From NCBI GenBank assembly GCA_016870155.1, contig VGCE01000008.1, forward strand, positions 1 to 64,000: DNA of 64,000 nt, written 5' to 3'. Of the stretch, positions 16,680-24,868 are shown piece after piece (within the stretch, counting starts at the first letter, position 1; each line of letters begins with the position of its first letter). The notes beneath the pieces were generated by a model. That model searched no databases. It saw nothing but the letters and a program-made list of their open reading frames with translations, and was not told the origin of the DNA. The position numbers were made by a program, and so were the translations under genes. The DNA comes from Actinomycetota bacterium (GTDB lineage: Bacteria; Actinomycetota; Thermoleophilia; Miltoncostaeales; Miltoncostaeaceae).

Positions 16680-17359
16680 GCCGGTGCCCTCCCGTTGTTG
16701 CGGGCGCCCGCCTCGTGCAGCACGCCCGTATTGATCCGCTCCACCACGATGGCGCCTCCGAAGTCGTGATCCTGTGTATTTGCGTTCGGGAACGCGATGC
16801 AGGCGAGGCCCGCTGCCGAGGCGGCCATGACGCCCCCCACGTTGTCCTCGACGGCCACGCACGAGGGCGCGCCCTCGCCGAGAGCCGTGAGGGCGTGCAG
16901 GTAGGCATCGGGCGCGGGCTTGGGGCTGTCAACCTGCGACGAGTCGACCACCACGTCGAAGTCATCCCGACCCAGCTGGGGCGCGAGCGCGTCGAGGACC
17001 GCCGCGACGTTCCCGGGCGAGGTCGTCGTGACCAGCGCCACGGCGATGCCCGATCGCCTCGCCTCGTCGATGGTCTCCGCAACGCCCGGCCGGGGCGTCA
17101 GCTCGCTCGCCCCGAGCAGTTCGTGGAAACGGATGGTCTTGGTCGCGTGCACTGCGGGCGCGTCGACGGTGACGCCGCGCTCCCTGGCGTATGCGGCGAC
17201 CCTCCCGGTCCCCCCGCTGCTCACGAGGAGCGCCCGGTAGCAATCATGGTCCCACTGCCAGTCGAGACCGTGTTCGGCAAAGGCATCGTTGAAGGCGTGT
17301 CGCTGCAGTTCAGACGCGTCCATGACGGTGCCGATAGATCCGAAGAGGATCGCGCGCAC
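16676..17359 (-). CDS. HAD-like phosphatase-family protein without the motif I aspartates
   Basis: The GTG start has an ideal ribosome site (AGGAGG, six bases before) and gives 227 residues. It is first in the mys operon. The HAD fold is clear: VALVTTTS (motif II), [11 protein letters not shown] (motif III Lys) and [14 protein letters not shown] (motif IV). Motif I, normally DxDGT, reads FGSIGTVMD, so both Asp, including the nucleophile (position 7), are missing. It is thus not an ordinary HAD phosphatase. It could be a regulatory or scaffolding relative, or an unusual subfamily. Confidence 0.85.
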   Translation of the reverse strand: MRAILFGSIGTVMDASELQRHAFNDAFAEHGLDWQWDHDCYRALLVSSGGTGRVAAYARERGVTVDAPAVHATKTIRFHELLGASELTPRPGVAETIDEARRSGIAVALVTTTSPGNVAAVLDALAPQLGRDDFDVVVDSSQVDSPKPAPDAYLHALTALGEGAPSCVAVEDNVGGVMAASAAGLACIAFPNANTQDHDFGGAIVVERINTGVLHEAGARNNGRAPA

Positions 17360-17511
17360 GTTGACCTCCTGAAGAGATGGAGAGTGAAGACTGATCATTC
17401 TCCCCCCGCACCGCAATGGGGATCCGTAGATGTTGTTACGTCACTCGGCCGGCGCGTGGTCATGCAGGTGCGCCGCTACGATCACGTCGACTGCCCCCCG
17501 CACATCTGAGG

Positions 17512-17601
17512 GGCGCGAATCTCGGCCGGGCCAACCTCACGGGCGCTATCTTCTCAGGCACCATGTGACCCAATGGCACGGTCACGAATAGCGGCTGCTG
17601 A
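17512..17601 (+). pseudogene. C-terminal remnant of a pentapeptide-repeat protein
   Basis: The frame reads GANLGRANLTGAIFSGTM, then TGA where the family has the first Cys codon of TCP, then PNGTVTNSGC and a stop. It therefore carries a nonsense change as well as a lost N-terminus. Together with the remnant at 9855 it brackets the pentapeptide genes and the mys operon. Confidence 0.75.
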
Positions 17602-18313
17602 TCGACTGATACCGATCCGCGCCATCATCACGTCCGACCTCCACGGGAACCTGCCGTCCGATGATGTGCTGCCCGCCGGTGACCTGCTCGTGATCTGCGG
17701 CGATATCTGCCCGGACGGGCCCCGGCGTCCGGCAGACCCGCACCTGCAGGCCGAGTGGCTCAATGGCCCTTTCCGCGAATGGCTCACCGCACAGAGCGCG
17801 AGGTACTCCGGTGTCGCCGGGATCGCCGGCAACCACGACTTCGGCTTTGAGCGCGGCCTCCAGCCCCGGGACCTGCCCTGGGTCTATTTGGAGGATTCAG
17901 GCGAGGAGATTGCAGGACTTCGCGTCTGGGGCTCACCGTGGGTCACGCTGCCCGGGTGGGCGTTCCATCGCCGAGACGAGGATATCGCCCGCGCCCTTGT
18001 GCACGCTCCGGCTGGAGAGGTGGACCTGCTCATCACCCATGGCCCACCCCGTGGGATACTCGACTTGTCGTACCGGGGGAAGCCCCGTGGGTCGATGTCC
18101 ACCATCGCCGAGACCGCGCGCATAGCACCGGTCGTCCATGCCTTCGGGCACATCCACGAGCAGTACGGAACCCGCTCGGTCGACTGCACACTATTCGTGA
18201 ATGCGAGCTACTGCGACTACCGATACCGTCCGTTGCAGGCACCGATGGTGATCGACATCGACCGCTCCACCAGGACTGCCCAGGTCATCGCGCGCGGCCG
18301 GCGATCGGAATGA
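17573..18313 (+). CDS. calcineurin-like metallophosphoesterase
   Basis: Up to 246 residues. Metal-site motifs are present in order: ITSDLHGN, VICGDICPDG, GIAGNHDF, LLITHGPP and AFGHIHEQYG. The only ATG near the fold start (17573) lies inside the pentapeptide remnant, so the native start may have been lost and replaced by recombination. The 5' region is uncertain. It probably hydrolyses a phosphodiester or phosphomonoester; the substrate is unknown. Confidence 0.8.
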   Translation: MARSRIAAADRLIPIRAIITSDLHGNLPSDDVLPAGDLLVICGDICPDGPRRPADPHLQAEWLNGPFREWLTAQSARYSGVAGIAGNHDFGFERGLQPRDLPWVYLEDSGEEIAGLRVWGSPWVTLPGWAFHRRDEDIARALVHAPAGEVDLLITHGPPRGILDLSYRGKPRGSMSTIAETARIAPVVHAFGHIHEQYGTRSVDCTLFVNASYCDYRYRPLQAPMVIDIDRSTRTAQVIARGRRSE

Positions 18314-18328
18314 CGGCCCGGGTTCCAT

Positions 18329-18348
18329 TTCGAGCCCAGTAACGCCCA
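18329..18348 (+). repeat. attachment-site-like repeat, copy 2
   Basis: This is identical to the last 20 bases of tRNA-Val (8321-8340). The rest of the tRNA is absent, so it is not a tRNA gene. An integrase remnant begins about 35 bp to the right, as expected near an att site. Confidence 0.7.
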
Positions 18349-18358
18349 CTCGGAGCGG

Positions 18359-18382
18359 AAAGGCCCGCTTGAGCGGGCCTTT
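18359..18382 (+). terminator. terminator-like hairpin, near copy of that after tRNA-Val
   Basis: AAAGGCCCGC and GCGGGCCTTT pair perfectly around TTGA. The tRNA-Val terminator differs only in one stem base and the loop, so the tRNA end and its terminator appear to have been duplicated together. Confidence 0.65.
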
Positions 18383-18696
18383 CCTGTTCCCATCGGGCTG
18401 CGAGCACTTGGGAAGGCATCACCGAGGCATCACCAGCAATGCGCTCCATGAGCCAAGCGGGCTTCTCCAGGAGGACATGCGAGTAGACGTCAAGGGTAAC
18501 GGAGGCCTTGCTGTGGCCCGCCTTTCAGGCCACCACGTGCGGGGGGCCAGCCGGCCATCATGCGCAGGCTGATCCACCTGTGGCGCAGCTGGTGCGACGA
18601 GTAGTGGGGGACCTCAGCGACCTTGCACGCACGCGACATCACGCTCATCGCCCGGGCCGAGACCTCCATGAGGGTGGTCATGAAGGGCGGCGTCAT
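18383..18696 (-). pseudogene. tyrosine recombinase (phage-type integrase), C-terminal remnant
   Basis: In one frame the minus strand reads SSHQLRHRWISLRMMAGWPP, with the HxLRH catalytic box. After an extra base in a run of six C it continues in the next frame as PHVVA, stop, KAGHSKASVTLDVYSHVLLE. That gives the GH box and the nucleophile Tyr region. The frameshift and the in-frame TGA show it is dead. The N-terminal and core-binding domains are missing. Confidence 0.8.
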
Positions 18697-18721
18697 CTAC
18701 AAGAGCGCGCTGGCCGGGTAG
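18659..18721 (+). pseudogene. tail of an amidohydrolase-like gene
   Basis: A short frame ending in TAG reads MRVVMKGGVIYKSALAG. The VMKGGVIYK ending is typical of amidohydrolase/imidazolonepropionase-type enzymes. Nothing of the catalytic domain is left, and the upstream bases belong to the integrase fragment on the other strand. Confidence 0.4.
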
Positions 18722-18993
18722 TACGCCCCGGCCGGTGGGTCAGCGGTACGCCATCAACCAGGTTGAGAAGGACGGCATTCGCGAGTGGCTCGTGAGCGTC
18801 GGCGGCGGCCCCTTTGGCCTCATCACGACCATGCCCGGTGGTGCGGCATCGGGTGGCGTGCCCGTGACGGTGTCGTCTGACGGCCGTCCCACCAGTACCA
18901 CCGTCACGCTGTCTGCAGCCGACTCGCAGGCAGAGGGCCGATCCAGATGCCAGTTGTTGCTAACCTATTGGCCCCCGTCCTCGGAGACCCTCG

Positions 18994-20652
18994 TTGAACC
19001 GTCCACGTCAAGCCCTCTCGGCCCTTGCGCTTGCCGCCGCGGCCGCCGCCGTGGTGTCCGCCCCGGCGTCCGCCGCCATCTGGTCGCCGGTCGGCACCGG
19101 CATGAGCGGGCCGGTCTACGACATCGCCACCGATGCGTCGTCCAACGTGTACGCAGGCGGGGAGTTCACCACCGCCGGCGGAACCGCCGCCAACAACATC
19201 GCCCAGTGGACGGGGTCCGCGTGGTCCGGGCTGTCGAGCGGCACGAGCGGACCCGTGACTTCCGTGCTGGTGTCGCCGGGCGGGCAGCGGTACGTGGGTG
19301 GCTTCTTCGCGACGGCGTCGTTCAACGCGGTGTCCAACATCGCGCAATGGAACGGCCTCTCGTTCCAGCCGCTCACCCAGGGCGTGAACGGCTCCGTGAG
19401 GGCCATGGCAGCGAACGCCTCTACCTTCTACGCGGGTGGCGACTTCACCGTGGCCAGCGGCACGGCCACGAACAACATCGGTCGCTGGCAGGCCACGGGA
19501 TGGTCGTTCCTCGGCGTCAATGCGGCGCTCAACGGCCGCGTGGAGAAGATGGCCTTCGCGCCGAACGGCGACCTCTACGTGGGTGGCCAGTTCACGTCCG
19601 CCAACGGCGTTGCCGGAACCGCGCGCATCGCGCGGTGGAACGGCACGCAGTGGCAGTCCGTGGGCGGCGGCATCGACCTGAACATCGGCGCCACGGCCCA
19701 GGCCTCCTTCGTGGAGGACATGGTGTTTGACGCCCAGGGAAACCTGTACGTGGGCGGGTTCTTCACGGGGGTCGGGGGCGTCGCCACCCCGTCGGTCGCC
19801 ATGTGGAACGGCGTGCGCTGGAGCGCCGTCGGCAGCCCCGCTGCCTTTAACAGCACCATCGTGCGCGCCCTGGGCTTCGACTCCACCGGCGCCCTGTACG
19901 CCGGCGGCAACTTCAACCAGATCGGCACCACGTTCGCCGCCAATATCGCCCGGTGGGATGGCTCGGCCTGGGTGCAGGTGGGCAGCGGCATGAATGACGA
20001 CGTCTTCGCGTTGCACACCGATGCCCGGGGTAACCTATGGGCCGGCGGTGAGTTCACCGAGGCCGACGGGGTGAGGGCAAACAGCATCGCCGTGCTCCCG
20101 GCCCCGCCCGCCCCGGGCGTGACGCCCCCGACCCCGGCAACCCTGGCAACCCCCGCGCCGTGCGCGAAGACCTTCTACCAGCAGGCCACGCGCAGGTGGA
20201 AGAACGCCAAGGCGCCCAACGGTCGCGCGGCGGTGAAGGTGACGTCGCGCATCCGCATCTACCAGGACGTCCTTGCCGCCTGCCGCACCGACCTCACGTT
20301 CATCTTCCGCGATGCCCGCACGAAGGCGCGCCTGGCGCAGCTTCGCGGATCGACCCTGGGCTATCGCAAGCTCACCGGGCAGGACTTCTCGGCACCGGTC
20401 GTCTCGTGGCCCACCACTCGCGAGATGCGGTTCACGGGCGGCGACACCACGGGCCAAAACCGCCGGAATGCCCGCCTGGTGCTGGTGAGCTACCTCAGGA
20501 GAAAGCGCAGCATGCCCGCGCAGCGGAACGTGGAGCTGGTGATCGTGCGCCAGGTTCCGCGTGACGCGTCCCAGGCCGTGTCTGCCGCCAATCCCCTCTT
20601 CGCACAGCTCAACGCTTTCGGCACCCGGGTCGGGTGGGCGCAGACCAGCTGA
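18994..20652 (+). CDS. secreted beta-propeller protein with a conserved C-terminal domain
   Basis: A TTG start with GGAGA a few bases upstream gives 552 residues. The signal peptide ends near APASA-A (28). Residues 30 to about 365 contain repeats of the form YAGGEFTTAGG, NNIAQWTGSAW, GNLYVGGFF and NIARWDGSAW, a Rax2/delta-60-type propeller. After a Pro/Ala linker, residues 390-552 form a domain (CAKTFYQQ to VGWAQTS) found again, without gaps, at the end of the protease at 24869. The role of that domain is unknown. Confidence 0.85.
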   Translation: MNRPRQALSALALAAAAAAVVSAPASAAIWSPVGTGMSGPVYDIATDASSNVYAGGEFTTAGGTAANNIAQWTGSAWSGLSSGTSGPVTSVLVSPGGQRYVGGFFATASFNAVSNIAQWNGLSFQPLTQGVNGSVRAMAANASTFYAGGDFTVASGTATNNIGRWQATGWSFLGVNAALNGRVEKMAFAPNGDLYVGGQFTSANGVAGTARIARWNGTQWQSVGGGIDLNIGATAQASFVEDMVFDAQGNLYVGGFFTGVGGVATPSVAMWNGVRWSAVGSPAAFNSTIVRALGFDSTGALYAGGNFNQIGTTFAANIARWDGSAWVQVGSGMNDDVFALHTDARGNLWAGGEFTEADGVRANSIAVLPAPPAPGVTPPTPATLATPAPCAKTFYQQATRRWKNAKAPNGRAAVKVTSRIRIYQDVLAACRTDLTFIFRDARTKARLAQLRGSTLGYRKLTGQDFSAPVVSWPTTREMRFTGGDTTGQNRRNARLVLVSYLRRKRSMPAQRNVELVIVRQVPRDASQAVSAANPLFAQLNAFGTRVGWAQTS

Positions 20653-20658
20653 GCGACG

Positions 20659-20784
20659 CTACGGCGCGATGGTGATGTAGACGGTCATCGCGATGAACAC
20701 GATGAACACCACCGCCCACTCCCAGAACACCAGCCCGCGCCTGCCTGGTCCGGGGCCGTCACCGGGCTGGTCGTCGTCGGCCAC
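20659..20784 (-). CDS. small single-helix membrane protein
   Basis: The 41-codon frame starts at GTG three bases after the stop of the gene at 20788. It has an acidic, Gly/Pro-rich N-terminus (VADDDQPGDGPGPGRRG) and one hydrophobic segment (VFWEWAVVFIVFIAMTVYI). Translational reinitiation from the upstream gene is likely. Function is unknown. Confidence 0.45.
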   Translation of the reverse strand: MADDDQPGDGPGPGRRGLVFWEWAVVFIVFIAMTVYITIAP

Positions 20785-20787
20785 CCT

Positions 20788-21147
20788 CTACTTCATCCAG
20801 ATGATCTGGAACCCGGCACTCGTGCCCGTGCCCGTCTTGTAAAAGTCGCGGCCGATCATGTTGGGGTAGCCCTTCACGCGGTAGCCGCTGGGCACGGTGC
20901 CATTGGCCACGTATGCCTTCGCAAAGGCGCGCACCTTCGCGCACGGCAGTGGGGTCTGGCCGCGCTTGTTGAACGAGTTGAGCTCGTAGGCGCCCTTCTT
21001 GGGCAGCCCGAGCTTTGGCTTTGCCGGGTTCACCTGGAGGTCGCCGCAGTCGAGCGACCTGCCCTGGTCGCTTCCACCCGCGAGGGCCGCGGCCGGGAGA
21101 GCGGTGAGCGCGACGACGGCGGCGGCGATTGCGATGGTGGTCCTCAT
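20788..21147 (-). CDS. small secreted protein of unknown function
   Basis: The ATG at 21147 has GGAGG a few bases upstream, which favours it over the longer open frame. The product has 119 residues with a signal peptide (IAIAAAVVALTALPAAALA). The mature part has two Cys (LDCGDL, LPCAKV) and the stretch VKGYPNMIGRDFYKTGTG. I recognise no family. Confidence 0.7.
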   Translation of the reverse strand: MRTTIAIAAAVVALTALPAAALAGGSDQGRSLDCGDLQVNPAKPKLGLPKKGAYELNSFNKRGQTPLPCAKVRAFAKAYVANGTVPSGYRVKGYPNMIGRDFYKTGTGTSAGFQIIWMK

Positions 21148-21227
21148 GAGATCTCCTCCGGGGTTCGTCGCGCTGGCTGCGTGGCGAGCCAGTGCGCAGA
21201 TTGTAGCGGCGGCGTAACATGCGGTGC

Positions 21228-21635
21228 ATGGCGGTCGCGCCCCCGTGGGAGATCGTGAAGGAGCCACCCGAGGCCGTCACCTGGGGGCTGGTGCCGCTGG
21301 AGGACGACGACGGCGCGATGCGGCCGATCATGCTCTTGTGCTGGGTGCTGGACGACGCGGGCGGCGCCCTGGTGCAGCCGGTGATCCGCGGCGAGGACGA
21401 CCCCCTGCCATGGGGGCTTTGCACCCGCATGGCCGATCCCCCGCCCGGTGGGCGGCCCGAGGACGGCATCGCCGCCTACCGCGACCTGGTGCTGCCCATG
21501 GTCATCGCCGTCGAGGCGCTGATGGCGCGCGGGCTCTCGCCGGGCGAGGTGGCCGGCAGGGGGGGTGAGGCCTCGTCAATGGCCGCCATGGTGCATGAGG
21601 CCCGCCGGGGCATGCGCGATCTGCCCACGGGCTAG
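21228..21635 (+). CDS. hypothetical protein
   Basis: TAACAT at 21215-21220 is a -10-like hexamer seven bases before this ATG, which suggests a leaderless transcript and favours it over the ATG at 21219. The 135-residue product is acidic and soluble, with no signal or membrane segment (EIVKEPPEAVTWGLVPLEDD, LPWGLCTRMADPPPGG). I recognise no family. The next gene begins within a few bases. Confidence 0.65.
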   Translation: MAVAPPWEIVKEPPEAVTWGLVPLEDDDGAMRPIMLLCWVLDDAGGALVQPVIRGEDDPLPWGLCTRMADPPPGGRPEDGIAAYRDLVLPMVIAVEALMARGLSPGEVAGRGGEASSMAAMVHEARRGMRDLPTG

Positions 21636-21645
21636 CGTGCAGGGC

Positions 21646-22503
21646 GTGCGCGTGGGCAGGGCGATCGGGCTGGGCGTGGTGGCCGCCGGGGTGGTGGGGG
21701 CCGCGGTGCTGGCCAAGACCATGCGCGATGTCCAGGGCCAGGCCGCCGGCGACATCGACTCGTTCCTCGAGCTGCCGCTGGACGAGCGCGCGCGCAGGCC
21801 GGTCGTGGCCGTGATGGGCGCCAGCATCGTGCGCGGGCGGGCCAGCGTGGACTTCGTGCGCATGCTGCGCCAGCAGCACCTCGAGCTGGCCTTCGTGAAT
21901 GGCGGGGTGAACAGTCGGGTGGCCTGGGAGATGCTGCAGGACATGGACCGCGTGATGGCCTGCGATCCCGCCTGGGCGGTGATCCTCGTGGGCACCAACG
22001 ACGTGCAGGCCACGCTGTCGGACGAGAACCGCGAGACGGTCCGCCGGTCGAAGGGGCTGCCGCAGGCGCCGTCGGCCGAGTGGTTCGGTGAGTGCCTGCA
22101 GGCGGTGATCGAGCGCCTGCAGGGCGCGGGCACCATCGTGGGCGTGTGCTCGCTGCCGCCGCTGGGCCAGGACCTCGGCGCCCCGCCCAACGACGCCGTG
22201 CGCGGCTTCAACGAGGTCATCCGCGACGTCACCGACGCCACCGGGGCGTCGTATCTGCCCGTGCACGAGCGCATGGCCGCGGTGATCGTGGGCAGCGGCA
22301 GGGAGGAGGGGCCGGCGTGGACCGGATCGTGGCGCCCGGGGCTGGAGTCGCTCGTGGAGCACTTCACGCTCGGGCGCTCGTACGACGACATCGCCCAGCG
22401 GGCCGGCTACCTGATGTCGCCCGACGGCGTGCACCTCGACACCGCTGGCGCGCGCATCGTGGCCAACGCCGTGAGTGAGTTCCTCGCCGGCAATACTGCG
22501 TAA
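21646..22503 (+). CDS. SGNH/GDSL-family hydrolase
   Basis: About 285 residues from a GTG; another in-frame GTG lies at 21637. An N-terminal membrane anchor (GLGVVAAGVVGAAVLA) is followed by SGNH blocks: VMGASIVRGR (Ser), NGGVNSR (Gly), VILVGTNDV (Asn) and MSPDGVHLDTAG (Asp/His). It is probably a membrane-anchored esterase or lipase; the substrate is unknown. Confidence 0.82.
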   Translation: MRVGRAIGLGVVAAGVVGAAVLAKTMRDVQGQAAGDIDSFLELPLDERARRPVVAVMGASIVRGRASVDFVRMLRQQHLELAFVNGGVNSRVAWEMLQDMDRVMACDPAWAVILVGTNDVQATLSDENRETVRRSKGLPQAPSAEWFGECLQAVIERLQGAGTIVGVCSLPPLGQDLGAPPNDAVRGFNEVIRDVTDATGASYLPVHERMAAVIVGSGREEGPAWTGSWRPGLESLVEHFTLGRSYDDIAQRAGYLMSPDGVHLDTAGARIVANAVSEFLAGNTA

Positions 22504-22630
22504 GGACTAATGAGATCGCATCGCGTCTTGAACGCGGCCGTCCTGCGACACTGCTCCCCATCTGACGATCGCGACGGGTAACCGCCGGTCGATGCGTACT
22601 CGGCCGGGTGGGTGCCCCAAGGAGCCTGAG

Positions 22631-23704
22631 ATGGCCGAGACCATGCGTGCTGCGGTGTTCCGCGGGAAAGAGGACATCCACATCGAGGAGGTCGCACGGC
22701 CCGCGTGCGGGCCGACCGACGCGATCGTGCGGGTGACCACCACCACCATCTGCGGAACCGACTCGCACATCTGGCGCGAGGAGTACCCCGTCGCCAATGG
22801 GCGGATCGTCGGCCATGAGCCGGTGGGAGTGATCGACGAACTGGGCGAGGCCGTGCAGGGGTACGAGATCGGCGACAGGGTGGTTGTGGGTGCCATCACG
22901 CCGTGCGGTGCCTGTTACTACTGCCAGCACGGCGACTTCTCGCAGTGCGCCGGCTACGACGACACCTGGGGCCTGATCGGCGGCTGGCGCCTGGGCAACT
23001 CCGCGGACGGCGTGCAGGCGGATTACTTCCGCGTGCCGTACGCGCAGGCCAACCTGGCCAAGATCCCGGACGGCGTGAGCGACGAGGAGGTCATGTTCGT
23101 GACCGACATCGCGTCCACCGGCATCTCTGCCGCCGAGACCGCCAACGTTCGCATCGGCGACTCGGTGGTGGTGTACGCGCAGGGGCCCATCGGCCTGTGC
23201 GCCACGGCCGGTGCGCGCCTCATGGGCGCGAGCCTCATCATCGGGGTCGATTCCAACCCGACACGCCTCGAGATGGCCAAGACGATGGGCGCTGACGTGG
23301 TGATCGACTACACGCAGGAGGACCCGGTCGCGCGCGTGAAGGAGCTGACGGAGGGCCGGGGCACCGACGTGGCCATCGAGGCCCTGGGAATACAGGAGAC
23401 CTTCGAGAACTGCATGAAGTCCGTGCGCCCGGCGGGCGTGGTGTCGTCGCTTGGGGTGTACGGCGACAAGGTCACGATTCCGCTCGACGCCTTCGTGTAC
23501 GGCATCGGCGACGTGGACATCCGCACCACTCTGTGCCCCGGCGGCAAGGAGCGCATGCGGGCCCTGATGTCGCTGGTGTCGGCGGGGCGGCTCGACCTGC
23601 AGCAGTTGGTCACCCATCACTTCACCCTCGACCAGATCGAGGAGGCCTACCCGCTCTTCTCAAACCAGGAGGACGGCGTGCTGAAGGTGGCGATCACCAC
23701 GTGA
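22631..23704 (+). CDS. zinc-dependent alcohol dehydrogenase
   Basis: The 357-residue MDR-family enzyme has AAGGAG before its ATG. Catalytic zinc motifs are TICGTDSHIW and GHEPVGV. The structural zinc loop is intact (CGACYYCQHGDFSQC). The cofactor fold reads VVVYAQGPIGLCATAGARLMG. It should oxidise a secondary or primary alcohol with NAD(P); its isopropanol/secondary-alcohol-dehydrogenase look is a guess from overall wording. Confidence 0.88.
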   Translation: MAETMRAAVFRGKEDIHIEEVARPACGPTDAIVRVTTTTICGTDSHIWREEYPVANGRIVGHEPVGVIDELGEAVQGYEIGDRVVVGAITPCGACYYCQHGDFSQCAGYDDTWGLIGGWRLGNSADGVQADYFRVPYAQANLAKIPDGVSDEEVMFVTDIASTGISAAETANVRIGDSVVVYAQGPIGLCATAGARLMGASLIIGVDSNPTRLEMAKTMGADVVIDYTQEDPVARVKELTEGRGTDVAIEALGIQETFENCMKSVRPAGVVSSLGVYGDKVTIPLDAFVYGIGDVDIRTTLCPGGKERMRALMSLVSAGRLDLQQLVTHHFTLDQIEEAYPLFSNQEDGVLKVAITT

Positions 23705-23713
23705 GGGAGCGCC

Positions 23714-23974
23714 ATGCCCACGTATGACCTCGAATGCCACGGGTGCGGCTTGCGGTTCGAGGTCTTCCGGCAGGGCTTCCTGCGCGACGAGGACCTGGCC
23801 TGCGCGGCGTGCGGCGCCACCGACGTCGGCCAGCGCTACACGGGGTTCGTCACCTCGCGGCCGCCACGTGATCGCACGGAGCCCAGCGTGCGCGGGTTCG
23901 GACACGCCTGCTCGTCAGGATGTGGCTGCGCCCGCGCGCGCGCGGCCCCTGACGGCACGATCGTCCCGCCCTGA
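23714..23974 (+). CDS. FmdB-type zinc-ribbon protein
   Basis: An 86-residue protein beginning MPTYDLECHGCGLRFEV, with two CxxC pairs (CHGC, CAAC), the FmdB/putative regulatory zinc-ribbon signature. The tail has extra Cys (CSSGCGCARARA). Its role is unknown; it starts nine bases after the dehydrogenase gene and is probably co-transcribed. Confidence 0.82.
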   Translation: MPTYDLECHGCGLRFEVFRQGFLRDEDLACAACGATDVGQRYTGFVTSRPPRDRTEPSVRGFGHACSSGCGCARARAAPDGTIVPP

Positions 23975-23976
23975 CC

Positions 23977-24780
23977 CTAGGCGGGCTTGCGGGCGATGGC
24001 GTAGAGCTTGGTGAAGTCGTAGGTCCAGCCGCGCGGGCCGGACACCTCGCGCATGCGGCGCTCCACCTCGGCCAGGTAGGCCTCGGCCTCGTCCTCGGGC
24101 ATGTCGCCGATCAGGTGGCTGGCCACCACGCGCATGCGCTGCGTGTAAGCCTCCACCGAGGTGTGGCGCACGCGGCGCTCCATCCAGATGTCGTCCACCG
24201 TAAGGCCCGCCTGCACCAGGTAGTCCTCCATCTCGGGGATATCCCGCTGCACGGCGTCGAAGGCCCCGAGCCACACGTAGTTGGGCGGCTCCATGTTGGC
24301 GAGGATGTCCCGGTAGGCCTGCTCGCCGCCGCGCCCCGAGCACAGGATGGCCAGCACGCCACCCGGCTTCATCTTCGCGGCAATCGCCTCGGCCGCCGCC
24401 CACTTGCGGGGGAACCAGTGGTAGGCCATGGCGCACACCACCAGGTCGAAGGAGCCGTCGGGCACCGGCATGTTCTCCACGTCGCCCTGCGCCAGGGCCA
24501 CCTCCACGCCCTCGATGCCGCCGAGCTTCGCCTCGAACTGCTCGAGCATGCCCTCCGATGGGTCAACCCCCGTGATGCGTGCCGGACGGAAGCGGTCGAC
24601 GATCGCCTGGGTGGTCCAGCCGGTGCCGCAGCCGACGTCCAGCACGTCGTCGTAGTGCCCGGGCGGGATCGACATCACCAGGCGCTGGCCGCCCTCGATG
24701 TTGAACCGTACGGCGTCCTCGTAGTCGGATGCCGTCTCGGTGAATCCATTGGCCACGAGAGTGCGGTCGTCGTCGATCAT
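23977..24780 (-). CDS. class I SAM-dependent methyltransferase
   Basis: The ATG at 24780 has GGAG five bases upstream and gives 267 residues. The SAM-binding motif is DVLDVGCGTGWTTQAI, followed by ITGVDPSEGMLEQF, QGDVENMPVPDGSFD and VVCAMAYHWFP. This is the UbiE/Methyltransf_11 style acting on small molecules or lipids. The substrate is unknown. Confidence 0.85.
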   Translation of the reverse strand: MIDDDRTLVANGFTETASDYEDAVRFNIEGGQRLVMSIPPGHYDDVLDVGCGTGWTTQAIVDRFRPARITGVDPSEGMLEQFEAKLGGIEGVEVALAQGDVENMPVPDGSFDLVVCAMAYHWFPRKWAAAEAIAAKMKPGGVLAILCSGRGGEQAYRDILANMEPPNYVWLGAFDAVQRDIPEMEDYLVQAGLTVDDIWMERRVRHTSVEAYTQRMRVVASHLIGDMPEDEAEAYLAEVERRMREVSGPRGWTYDFTKLYAIARKPA

Positions 24781-24868
24781 GCGGGGCTCCATTCGTGCAG
24801 TCGAGGGTCGTGCGGCCACGGGGACCTGGGAAGTCTACGGGGCGCGATGCGGCTGGTACGTTCGCTCG

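Larger units (their letters stand above)
18314..18993. other. gene-poor recombination scar
   Basis: These 680 bases hold no intact gene. In order they contain a 20-bp copy of the tRNA-Val 3' end, a near copy of its terminator, a broken tyrosine-integrase 3' part on the minus strand, and the last codons of an amidohydrolase-like gene. The final stretch, 18735-18950, is an open frame (QRYAINQVEKDGIREWL) that I cannot identify; it runs out of frame into the next gene. Confidence 0.7.

Noticed and set aside
18329-18348. A second tRNA-Val gene
   Set aside because: Only the T-loop to discriminator part is present; D arm and anticodon arm are missing.
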